The translations under genes were made by a program, and so were the position numbers. The notes beneath the pieces are model-generated. The model did no database searches. It saw nothing but the letters and a program-made list of their open reading frames with translations, and was not told the origin of the DNA. Positions 25,074-32,783 of a stretch of 64,000 nt of DNA are shown in pieces; within the stretch, counting starts at the first letter, position 1, and every line of letters starts with the position of its first letter. Origin of the DNA: Neptunicoccus cionae (GTDB taxonomy: Bacteria > Pseudomonadota > Alphaproteobacteria > Rhodobacterales > Rhodobacteraceae); assembly GCF_002860325.1 (NCBI RefSeq), contig NZ_PKOJ01000002.1, positions 186,001-250,000 on the forward strand. Direction: 5' to 3'.

Positions 25074-26642
25074 CTAATGCCCGTTTCCAAGAAGTCCGCC
25101 CACCGTGGGCGTAAGCGCCATACCATCGGTACCGCCCATCAATCCGATTGCCGCTGTATTGGCAGCGCCCATCGTCAGGCTGGTGTCGATCCCGAACCAC
25201 ACACAGGCCCCTGCTGCGATCCACATCGGGATGACCATGCTCAGGGGCGCTTCCTTGTGGATCGCTTCCGGGTGTGGGGTGTGCAGATAGAGAATCTCTA
25301 CCACACGCCACATGTAGATCACCGCCAGCAGCGATGAAGCCACGATCAGCAAGGCGATCCACCACAGCCCCGCCTCGAACGCGGCTTGCACCAGCACCCA
25401 TTTGGAGATGAAACCGGCCGTACCGGGTACACCAATCAGGGACAAACCGCCCAGCACAACCGCGGCACCGGTCAGCGGCATCACCCGTCCCATGCCTTCA
25501 ATCCGGTCGTAAAAGGTATTACCGGACCGCAGCACCAGCGCACCAACAGCCATAAACAGCGCCGCTTTGGTGATGCCGTGGTTGAACAGGTGTACCATTG
25601 TCGCGCTTAACCCTGTGACAGAGAACAGCGAGATCCCAAGCAGCATGTAACCGATCTGCGCGATAGAACTATAGGCCAGCATCCGTTTGAAATTGGTCTG
25701 GAACACCGCAATCAGGCTGGCTGCAAACATCGCCAGCAATGCGAACGGCGCGAGGATCCACAACAAGAGGTTGGTGTCAAAGACGAACTCCGGCTGGAAC
25801 ACCGAGAACATGAACCGCAACAGCACGTAGACAGCCGCTTTGGTGGACGTCGCCGCCAGAAACACGGTCACAGCGGAAGGTGCATAGTTGTAGGCCGCAG
25901 GCAACCACAGGTGGAGCGGGTAGATCGCTACCTTCAGCCCCATTCCCACGACGATAAAGGCAAAGGCCGCCTGAACCGTGCGGTTGTCCCCCTGCCCGAC
26001 CAGACGCTCTGCCATGTCGGCCATGTTCAGCGTGCCGGTGGTCATGTAGAGAAAGCCGATGCCGATCACAAAGAAGGTCGCGCCAATGGTGCCCATGATC
26101 AGATAGTCATAAGCCGCACTCAGCGCCCGTTTGTCGCGGTACAGTCCCTGGGAGACTAACACATAGGTGGCCAGAGACGAAATCTCGAGGAAAACAAAGA
26201 CGTTAAAGGCATCGCCGGTGGCCACAACACCAAGCAGGCCGGTCAGCACCAACGTAAAACAGGCATAAAACAGCGTGTGGCTGCGGGCCGGAATCTCATC
26301 CGCGACAGAGCGCAGGGCAAAGGGCAGCACCAATGTGGCCGTCAACGAGATCAGCAGCAGCACAAAGGCATTCGCCGCATCAATCCGGTATTCGATCCCG
26401 ATTGGCGGCGCCCATCCGCCAAGGTGATAGCTGATGAAGCTGCCGTCCATAACCTGCATCATCAAAAGGAAGGACACAACCAGCGACAACATTGCAGCAA
26501 GGAAGGCAAGGCCCCATGCCACGCGGCGGTCCCCCAGCAGCACGATCAGCGGTGCGGTACACAGCGGGATCAGGACTTGCAGGATCGGCAGATGGTCCCG
26601 TAGCGTCAGTGCGATATGCGGCGTTTCGGAAGCAGTTGCCAT
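25074..26642 (-). CDS. mnhD: Mrp-type antiporter subunit D
   Basis: The 522-residue protein belongs to the MrpD/NuoN branch: Glu in VFVFLEISSLATYVLVSQ, Lys in GMGLKVAIYPLHLWLPAAYN, and Lys in ATSTKAAVYVLLRF and FNHGITKAALFMAVGALVLR. About 14 transmembrane helices are visible. Its ATG overlaps the last base of the MnhC gene. It should catalyse or gate the cation/proton exchange step of the complex. The ion (Na+, K+ or Li+) cannot be told from sequence. Confidence 0.92.
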   Translation of the reverse strand: MATASETPHIALTLRDHLPILQVLIPLCTAPLIVLLGDRRVAWGLAFLAAMLSLVVSFLLMMQVMDGSFISYHLGGWAPPIGIEYRIDAANAFVLLLISLTATLVLPFALRSVADEIPARSHTLFYACFTLVLTGLLGVVATGDAFNVFVFLEISSLATYVLVSQGLYRDKRALSAAYDYLIMGTIGATFFVIGIGFLYMTTGTLNMADMAERLVGQGDNRTVQAAFAFIVVGMGLKVAIYPLHLWLPAAYNYAPSAVTVFLAATSTKAAVYVLLRFMFSVFQPEFVFDTNLLLWILAPFALLAMFAASLIAVFQTNFKRMLAYSSIAQIGYMLLGISLFSVTGLSATMVHLFNHGITKAALFMAVGALVLRSGNTFYDRIEGMGRVMPLTGAAVVLGGLSLIGVPGTAGFISKWVLVQAAFEAGLWWIALLIVASSLLAVIYMWRVVEILYLHTPHPEAIHKEAPLSMVIPMWIAAGACVWFGIDTSLTMGAANTAAIGLMGGTDGMALTPTVGGLLGNGH

Positions 26643-27079
26643 TACGCACGCCCCCCCATCGCTTCTCCGTGGATGATGTTTTCAGCGCGGGCGGTTCTGG
26701 CGTCGATCTCCAGAATGTCGTCCTCTTCAATGGTGTTATAGGCTTCGCGGATACGCACGATCAGTGCCAGCGCCAGCGATGTGGTCGCAATTCCCACAAC
26801 AATGGCTGTGAGGATCAGAACGTGGGGCAAAGGGTTGGAGTAGACAATTTCAGGGTCTGCCTTGATCTTGCCCATCCGGTCGGTCGGGAAAATCGGCGCA
26901 GTGCCGCCGGTGACCTTACCGATAGAGATGTAAAGCATGAAAACCGCCACCTGAAAGATGTTCAGACCGACGACCTTTTTCACCAGATTGCCCGCAGAGA
27001 CAACGATGTAAAATCCGGTCATCATCAGGACGATGAACAGCCAGTAGTTGATATGGCCGATAAAGAATTCCAGTGTCAT
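26642..27079 (-). CDS. mnhC: Mrp-type antiporter subunit C
   Basis: The 145-residue protein has three transmembrane helices in the NuoK/MrpC pattern: HINYWLFIVLMMTGFYIVVS, KKVVGLNIFQVAVFMLYISI, and LPHVLILTAIVVGIATTSLA. The family's conserved L-x-x-I/V-x-G-x-A segment is present. A cytoplasmic acidic tail of about 35 residues follows (YNTIEEDDILEIDARTARAE), longer than in many MrpC proteins. It sits between subunits B and D as in all Mrp operons. Confidence 0.92.
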   Translation of the reverse strand: MTLEFFIGHINYWLFIVLMMTGFYIVVSAGNLVKKVVGLNIFQVAVFMLYISIGKVTGGTAPIFPTDRMGKIKADPEIVYSNPLPHVLILTAIVVGIATTSLALALIVRIREAYNTIEEDDILEIDARTARAENIIHGEAMGGRA

Positions 27080-27085
27080 TGCGCC

Positions 27086-27529
27086 CTACCAGTCATCATT
27101 GCCAAGACGCGGCGTGCGTCCGGCAAAAGCGTAATAAATTGCCACCATGACGCCGGTCACAGTGATGCCAACTCCGGCCTCTACATAAAGAATGCCGCTG
27201 TGTTGTCCGTGGGACATGTGATCGGGTGTGAAGCTGCCGTAATGCAGGAATTCATAGCCCAGAAACATGTTCCAGATGCCCGTGCCCGCATAAACAAGCA
27301 CCCCGAGCGCCACCAGTTTGTGGACCACCCACGCCGGAAGGACGCGCTGGACTTCGTGAAGGCCGAAAACGATGCCATAGAGAATGAAGGCCACAGCCAT
27401 AATCACACCTGCCTGAAAGCCGCCACCGGGCGAAAAATCCCCGTGGAACTGTACGTAAAAGGCAAAAAGGATGATGGTGCCGACCAGTGATTTGGTAACG
27501 ACACGCAGGATCAGATGGTGCTCTTTCAT
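27086..27529 (-). CDS. mnhB: Mrp-type antiporter subunit B
   Basis: The 147-residue protein has about four transmembrane helices and the clear MnhB signature HGDFSPGGGFQAGVIMA, with FAFYVQ before it and ILYVEAGVGITVTGVMV near the end. It overlaps the DUF4040 gene by 4 bp. Length matches MnhB. Confidence 0.93.
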   Translation of the reverse strand: MKEHHLILRVVTKSLVGTIILFAFYVQFHGDFSPGGGFQAGVIMAVAFILYGIVFGLHEVQRVLPAWVVHKLVALGVLVYAGTGIWNMFLGYEFLHYGSFTPDHMSHGQHSGILYVEAGVGITVTGVMVAIYYAFAGRTPRLGNDDW

Positions 27530-28089
27530 GCGTCTTCTTCCTCTTCCTCGTCCTTACGGCGGCGGTGGCGCAAGCCCGAAAGGATCATCAGCACACCGAT
27601 ACCGGCGGCAAAGACCACGGCAGTTTCACCCAATGTGTCAAAGCCCCGATAGCTTGCAAGGATGCTTGTGACCACGTTGGGCACGTCGATTTCTTCAATG
27701 GAGTTGGTCAGGTAGTGTGGCGACAGATGCACGCTTGCCGGCGCATTCGGATCACCGAAATTCGGCATGTCGAGCGTGCCGTAAACCAGCCCCGCCCCTG
27801 TCACCAGCACAACCAGCAAAGGCAGCGTTTGCGGGCGTGATGCAGGCTTTGCACCCCGTGCCGTCAAGGCGATGGTGCCAAGCATCAACACGGTGGAGAT
27901 CCCCGCCCCCACGGCAGCTTCTGTGAAGGCCACATCCACCGCATCCAGAGCGATAAACAGCATGGCTGTCAGCAGGGAAAAAACGCTTGCCAGCATTACA
28001 ACCGTAAACAGCCGGTCTTGCCGCACAATGGCAAAGGCGGTGATCACCAACATGGAAAACAGGATGAAGTTTACAATGGTCTCGGTCAT
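27526..28089 (-). CDS. DUF4040/MbhD-MbhE-like subunit (MrpA C-terminal equivalent)
   Basis: The 187-residue protein starts at ATG 28089, overlapping the MnhG stop (ATGA). Residues 1-80 (LFTVVMLASVFSLLTAMLFI, then EAAVGAGISTVLMLGTIAL) match DUF4040, the MbhD equivalent. Residues about 85-187 (VYGTLDMPNFGDPNAP, then NVVTSILASYRGFDTLGE) match the MbhE or MnhB-N-like part. In canonical Mrp these two parts are the C-terminus of the large MrpA; here they are a free-standing protein, as in membrane-bound hydrogenases. The C-terminus is highly charged (RRRKDEEEEEDA). Confidence 0.88.
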   Translation of the reverse strand: MTETIVNFILFSMLVITAFAIVRQDRLFTVVMLASVFSLLTAMLFIALDAVDVAFTEAAVGAGISTVLMLGTIALTARGAKPASRPQTLPLLVVLVTGAGLVYGTLDMPNFGDPNAPASVHLSPHYLTNSIEEIDVPNVVTSILASYRGFDTLGETAVVFAAGIGVLMILSGLRHRRRKDEEEEEDA

Positions 28090-28463
28090 TGGCCACGCAC
28101 CGTCGGTTCGGGCAGATCGGAATATGGTACGCCTTGCTCGGGCTCCAGATCCTCTGCTGTTTTCGGACGCCATCCGGTCACCAGCGCAGCATTGGCCACC
28201 GCGTGGGTCGCCGTTGGGCCGGTGATGATCAGGAAAATTCCCATAATGATCAGTTTGACCGTGATCAGGGTCAGCCCGCTTTGCAGGCACATGCCAAGGA
28301 TCAGCAGGATCATCCCGCCGCTATCCCCGACCGAAGCCGCATGGGTGCGGGACCAGAAATCAGGAAACCGCAACATGCCGATACCGCTGACGACCATCAG
28401 AAAGCTGCCGGTAACAATGCTGGCCCATGACAGGATTTCTATAATAAGTGCCGGAATATCCAT
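28086..28463 (-). CDS. mnhG: Mrp-type antiporter subunit G
   Basis: The 125-residue protein has three transmembrane helices and the MnhG signature: WASIVTGSFLMVVSGIGMLR followed by FPDFWSRTHAASVGDSGG, then LKLIIMGIF-like TVKLIIMGIFLIITGPTATH. A polar C-terminal tail of about 30 residues follows. It is two bases from the MnhF gene and couples to the DUF4040 gene. Confidence 0.92.
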   Translation of the reverse strand: MDIPALIIEILSWASIVTGSFLMVVSGIGMLRFPDFWSRTHAASVGDSGGMILLILGMCLQSGLTLITVKLIIMGIFLIITGPTATHAVANAALVTGWRPKTAEDLEPEQGVPYSDLPEPTVRGQ

Positions 28464-28465
28464 GA

Positions 28466-28762
28466 TTAACGCTCCTCGCCCGGATGGGCCGGCATCTGTG
28501 GAATATCCCCGAGCGCACGATAGCGGAAGAACTTCAACACAGCGATCGTGCCGACAAAGTTGATCAACGCATACAAAAGCGCAATGTCGAGGAAATCAGG
28601 GCGGCCTGTCAGAAACCCGAGCACGGCAATGAACAGCACGGTTGCTGTTCCGAAGGAGTTCACGGCAAGAACCCTGTCATAAACAATCGGACCCGCATAA
28701 AGCCGTACGAGAATTAGAACCATCGTGACAAACAGCGCAACGGCTGCCACCAGAAACATCAT
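28466..28762 (-). CDS. mnhF: Mrp-type antiporter subunit F
   Basis: The 98-residue protein has three short transmembrane helices with the MnhF pattern: LFVTMVLILVRLYAGPIVYD then RVLAVNSFGTATVLFIAVLG and FLDIALLYALINFVGTIAVL. It overlaps the upstream MnhE gene by 4 bp. Confidence 0.92.
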   Translation of the reverse strand: MMFLVAAVALFVTMVLILVRLYAGPIVYDRVLAVNSFGTATVLFIAVLGFLTGRPDFLDIALLYALINFVGTIAVLKFFRYRALGDIPQMPAHPGEER

Positions 28763-29238
28763 GCTGCCCCCGTTTCAATTGATGTGACCCGCCGGTCCAT
28801 ATCGGCCAAAGCCTCGTGGTCGCCCTCGTCATAGCTGACCGCATGGACCCAGAAGGCATCGCCTTCGGTTTCCACTGTGATCGTGCCCGGTGTCAGTGTG
28901 ATCGAATTGGCAAATATCACTTCGGCCAGTTCCGATTTTTGCGTATTGGGCACGCGGAACAAATGTTGGCGCAGGTTCAGATGCGGGGCGAGAATCAACT
29001 TCGTCACGGTGACGTTCGATTTCACAACCTCCCACAGCAACCAGATTCCATAGGCGATAAAGTGAAACGGATTCAAAGGGATCTTCAGATGATCCTGATC
29101 CACGCGATCCATCCGGCGCACCATATATACCGCAAATACCGCAGAAGCCGCGCCAAGCCCTACAACCAAAGGCTTGTAGATCCCCGACATAAGCAGCCAC
29201 AGGCCGAACAGCGCCAAAGCAGACAAAATTGTTCGCAT
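28759..29238 (-). CDS. mnhE: Mrp-type antiporter subunit E
   Basis: The 159-residue protein is the first gene of the operon. It has two N-terminal transmembrane helices (LSALALFGLWLLMSGIYKPL, then GLGAASAVFAVYMVRRM) and the MnhE core FHFIAYGIWLLWEVVKSNVT followed by a cytoplasmic alpha/beta part with FANSITLTPGTITVETEGD. It is important for assembly in characterised Mrp complexes. The start of the whole 11-gene operon lies in the 373-bp gap to its right. Confidence 0.92.
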   Translation of the reverse strand: MRTILSALALFGLWLLMSGIYKPLVVGLGAASAVFAVYMVRRMDRVDQDHLKIPLNPFHFIAYGIWLLWEVVKSNVTVTKLILAPHLNLRQHLFRVPNTQKSELAEVIFANSITLTPGTITVETEGDAFWVHAVSYDEGDHEALADMDRRVTSIETGAA

Positions 29239-29611
29239 CAGTGTTCAGTCTCCCCGCTGTAATTCTTCGTGCGGTTATATCAACAGGGAGAGATTAGGAA
29301 AACCGCAATCGGAACGGAGAGATAGGCTATTTTAGCGCACCTCAACCACACAGATATACAACCAGCAGGGAAGTTGCGGCGTCAGATGAACCCGTTTTCA
29401 TCTGCAAACCTGACCGTACGGCCAGTGTTTCGGCAACGATCCGCTCCCTAACTGGAAATAATTAACCATATTTTATTGCATTCCCACAACACTAACAGGC
29501 ATATTGCCTTAAACGGGCAACCGAACGGCGGGCATTTGCACTCCGGTCACAAAAATGCCCGAAGAAGCGTGTAAAACGCAGTTCGATTGAGGTAGCCAGG
29601 GGCATCCCCGG
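29239..29611. other. 373-bp divergent intergenic region
   Basis: This gap separates the leftward antiporter operon from the rightward capsule-export genes and must hold promoters for both. No convincing ORF or strong hairpin was found. The part from about 29440 to 29520 is AT-rich (ATTAACCATATTTTATTGCA), which is a plausible promoter location for the rightward genes. Nothing more specific can be supported. Confidence 0.4.
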
Positions 29612-30265
29612 ATGATTGAGTTTAGAAATGTCAGCAAGTCCTTCTGGACAGGCACGCAACGCAAGGTCATTCTGGACCAGGCGTCCTTCCGCATTAACCT
29701 CGGCGGTTCTGTGGGCATTCTCGCGCCCAATGGCACGGGTAAAACCACGCTTATCAATATGATGTCCGGTCTGGAGAAACCCGATGAAGGGGAAATCCTG
29801 CGTTCTTCGCGGATTTCCTTCCCGCTCGGTTATATGGGGGGCGTATTGCCCAAGCTCAACGCGGTAGAGAACTCCCGTTACATCGCCCGACTCTACGGTC
29901 TTGATCCGGATTACATCGAAAGTTTCTGCCGTTATATCTGTGGCTTGGAAGAATACTTTGAAATGCCAATCGCGACTTATTCAAAAGGGATGCGCGCCCG
30001 CTTCATGATGTCGTTGTTGCTGGCGCTGGAATTTGATATCTACTTGATTGACGAAGGCATGCCGTCTTCCACCGACGCAGAGTTCAACCGCAAGGCCGGT
30101 TCGGTGCTGCGGGAACGCTTGCAAAAGGCCACTGTCGTGATTGTGTCGCACCAAACCGATATTCTGGAAAAATTCTGCCAGAGCGCGGCGGTCCTGCGCA
30201 ATGGCCGACTGACAATGTATGACTCCTTGGAAGAGGCAAAACAGGTTTACAACTATGCCCAATAG
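29612..30265 (+). CDS. polysaccharide-export ABC transporter ATP-binding protein (KpsT-like)
   Basis: The 217-residue ATPase has Walker A APNGTGKTTLIN (in the form GxxxxGKT), a family-type YSKGMRARFMMSLLLAL signature in place of LSGGQ, Walker B DIYLIDEGMP, and the switch His in VIVSHQ. These variations are typical of capsule exporters (KpsT/Wzt-short). It overlaps the next gene by 11 bp. The membrane permease (KpsM) is not adjacent and not in the window. It should power export of a capsular or related polysaccharide through the inner membrane. Confidence 0.9.
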   Translation: MIEFRNVSKSFWTGTQRKVILDQASFRINLGGSVGILAPNGTGKTTLINMMSGLEKPDEGEILRSSRISFPLGYMGGVLPKLNAVENSRYIARLYGLDPDYIESFCRYICGLEEYFEMPIATYSKGMRARFMMSLLLALEFDIYLIDEGMPSSTDAEFNRKAGSVLRERLQKATVVIVSHQTDILEKFCQSAAVLRNGRLTMYDSLEEAKQVYNYAQ

Positions 30266-31922
30266 CCCAAAGAACTTTCGGATTTTGCGCGGCGGCAGCC
30301 AGCCAAACGGTAGTGAACCTTCAAACACATCCGCTGAAGGGACGGACAGCGCTGCGTCACAACAACATGTTCAGATGCGTCATCAGCGGCAGGCAGCAGT
30401 GGAACGCCACCATATGTCTTCGGATGACGCAGATTTCGACAGACAGGATAACCAGCAGGTTGTGAATGCAGCCGGCGCGCGGGAACTCACCGCGCGTGAG
30501 GAAATCGAACAGATCAAGAAAGAGAACCTGACAGGCCGTCAGTTGCGGATTGCCCGGCGCCTGGCCCAGCGGAACAACCTGTCTCCCACTTCGGATCTGG
30601 ATGCGGTGCGCCTGTTGCGCCGTCAGGGGATTGATCCCTTCGGCCGTCAGGATATCGCCAATGTGCTTACGCCTGTTGAAGGGGCCGACGAACCCGGACC
30701 GGGCGTTGCCCTGCCCGCGACCGTGCGCAAATCGGCAGTTTCGGATCACAAGCCGCAGGTGATTGACGATGACAGCCGCGAACAGGAAGTACGCAAGATT
30801 CAGCGGGATCTGGTCAAGCGCCGCCGCAAACGGTTGGGCATTCTGTTCATCAAGCTTGCCTGTTATGTCTTTCTGCCCACCCTTCTTGCCGGTTACTACT
30901 TTTATAAAGTGGCGACACCGATGTACGCTACTTACACCGAATTCGTGATCCAGAGCGCGGATGCACCCGGTGCCACAGGGGCATCCGGCCTGTTCTCCGG
31001 CTCTCCGCTCGAAACCGTCACCGATAGTATCACCGTGCAGGGCTATCTGACCTCTCGCGATGCGATGCTGCGCCTTGATGAAGATCCGGGCTTTCGCCAG
31101 TTGTTTCAGGACGAAAACATCGACGTGTTACAACGGCTTGAAGCGGATGCAACCAATGAAGACGCGTACAAGGTCTACAAAAAACGGGTGATTATCGGCT
31201 TTGATCCGACCGAAGGCGTGATCAAAATGGAGGTGGTTGCCCCCTCTCCGGAAGCCTCCAAGGCAATTTCACAGGCGTTGATCGGATATGCCGAGGAACA
31301 GGTCGACCAGTTGACCGCCCGACTGCGCGGCGACCAGATGACCGGAGCGCGGGAAATCTATGAAGAGGCCGAAGCCAAAATGGAAGAAGCCTATGACGAA
31401 GTAGCCCGCCTACAACGCCAGACCGCAACCCTTGATACCGCCGGTGAAAACGCACTGATCATGGGACAGATCGGAGAACTTGAAAGCCAGTTGACTGCCA
31501 AACAGCTTGAACTGGCCCGCCTGAAAGCGAACACCCGCCCGAATGTCACAAAAGTGCGCGTTCTTGAGGATGAAATCACGCTTTTGCAGGGAAAAGTGGA
31601 TGAAAAGCGCAATGAAGTCTCCCAAGGGATCGGAAATAATGACTCTCTGGTAAACATCAACGCAGAGCTGAATAAAGCCCAAAGCAAGCTGGTCGTGCGC
31701 CAGCAACTGGTCGCCGCCGCGTTACAAAACCTTGAAAGCGCGCGGGTTGAGGCAAGCCGCCAGACCCGCTACATCTCGCGCGGGGTGTCTCCGGTGACGC
31801 CGGACAAGGCAACTTACCCCCGTGCCTTTGAAAACACCCTTCTGGCTCTCATCGTGTTTGCCGGAATTTATCTGATGCTGTCCCTGACAGTCAGCATCCT
31901 GAGAGAACAGGTAACGACATAA
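30255..31922 (+). CDS. capsule export inner-membrane protein (KpsE/RkpR-like)
   Basis: The 555-residue protein starts at ATG 30255 inside the end of the ATPase gene. It has a long polar cytoplasmic extension (about 195 residues, with EREEIEQIK-type helices and the ENLTGRQLRIARRLAQRNNL segment), a transmembrane helix (KLACYVFLPTLLAGYYFY), a periplasmic region with a long coiled coil (about 370-510, ELESQLTAKQLELARLKANT), and a C-terminal helix (LLALIVFAGIYLMLSLTVSI). This is the polysaccharide co-polymerase/KpsE architecture. The N-terminal extension is longer than in E. coli KpsE. It precedes kdsA without a gap. Confidence 0.85.
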   Translation: MPNSPKNFRILRGGSQPNGSEPSNTSAEGTDSAASQQHVQMRHQRQAAVERHHMSSDDADFDRQDNQQVVNAAGARELTAREEIEQIKKENLTGRQLRIARRLAQRNNLSPTSDLDAVRLLRRQGIDPFGRQDIANVLTPVEGADEPGPGVALPATVRKSAVSDHKPQVIDDDSREQEVRKIQRDLVKRRRKRLGILFIKLACYVFLPTLLAGYYFYKVATPMYATYTEFVIQSADAPGATGASGLFSGSPLETVTDSITVQGYLTSRDAMLRLDEDPGFRQLFQDENIDVLQRLEADATNEDAYKVYKKRVIIGFDPTEGVIKMEVVAPSPEASKAISQALIGYAEEQVDQLTARLRGDQMTGAREIYEEAEAKMEEAYDEVARLQRQTATLDTAGENALIMGQIGELESQLTAKQLELARLKANTRPNVTKVRVLEDEITLLQGKVDEKRNEVSQGIGNNDSLVNINAELNKAQSKLVVRQQLVAAALQNLESARVEASRQTRYISRGVSPVTPDKATYPRAFENTLLALIVFAGIYLMLSLTVSILREQVTT

Positions 31923-32756
31923 ATGCAAAGTTTTGACATCGGAAACGTCACCGTCGGCAACGACCGGCCTTTGGTGGTGATTGCCGGACCGTGCCAGCTG
32001 GAAAGCAGTGAACACGCGCTCATGATTGCCACGGAAATGGCGCAGGTCTGTGCTGCTGTTGGTGCCGGTTTCATCTTCAAAGGCTCTTTTGACAAGGCCA
32101 ACCGCACCTCGCTCAGCGGGAAACGCGGCCTTGGGATCGACGCAGGACTGCAAGTCATGGCTGATGTGAAATCCAAGCTCGGCTGCCCTGTCATCACCGA
32201 TGTGCATTTGCCCGACCAATGCGCCCCCGTGGCCGAAGTTGTGGACGTGCTGCAAATCCCTGCCTTTTTGTGCCGCCAGACCGATCTTTTGCTGGCTGCG
32301 GGAAATACGGGGGCTGCGATCAATGTGAAAAAGGGCCAGTTCCTGAGCCCTTGGGAAATGCCGAATGTGTTGGAAAAAGTCAGCAGCACCGGCAACACAC
32401 GTGTAATGGCCTGCGAACGGGGAACCTCTTTCGGGTATAACACCCTTGTCGCGGACATGCGCAGCCTGCCACAGATGGCAGCGACCGGACATCCCGTCAT
32501 CATGGACGCAACCCATTCGGTGCAACAACCCGGCGGTCAGGGCGGTTCCAGCGGTGGCCAGCGTGAATTTGCACCACTCATGGCCCGTTGCGCGGTCAGC
32601 ACGGGGATTGCCGGCGTGTTCATCGAAACCCATGAAGACCCGGACAATGCCCCTTCTGACGGGCCGAATATGATTCCCCTAAGCCGCATGAGCGCAGTGC
32701 TTGAAAGCCTGATGGCCTTTGACCGGCTTGCCAAATCCGATCCTTTCCGACTGTAA
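31923..32756 (+). CDS. kdsA: 3-deoxy-8-phosphooctulonate synthase (KDO-8-P synthase)
   Basis: The 277-residue enzyme condenses phosphoenolpyruvate and arabinose 5-phosphate to KDO 8-phosphate. Visible motifs are VVIAGPCQLESSEHAL, FKGSFDKANRTSLSGKRGLG, ITDVHLPDQCAPVAEVVDVL, IPAFLCRQTDLLLAA, and DATHSVQQPGGQGGSSGGQR. The start ATG follows the preceding stop directly. KDO is used in lipopolysaccharide and in the linker of many capsules, so location behind the export genes fits a capsule role. Whether it is the only kdsA copy is unknown. Confidence 0.95.
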   Translation: MQSFDIGNVTVGNDRPLVVIAGPCQLESSEHALMIATEMAQVCAAVGAGFIFKGSFDKANRTSLSGKRGLGIDAGLQVMADVKSKLGCPVITDVHLPDQCAPVAEVVDVLQIPAFLCRQTDLLLAAGNTGAAINVKKGQFLSPWEMPNVLEKVSSTGNTRVMACERGTSFGYNTLVADMRSLPQMAATGHPVIMDATHSVQQPGGQGGSSGGQREFAPLMARCAVSTGIAGVFIETHEDPDNAPSDGPNMIPLSRMSAVLESLMAFDRLAKSDPFRL

Positions 32757-32783
32757 ACACCAACCAATAATGGAGCCTTTTCC

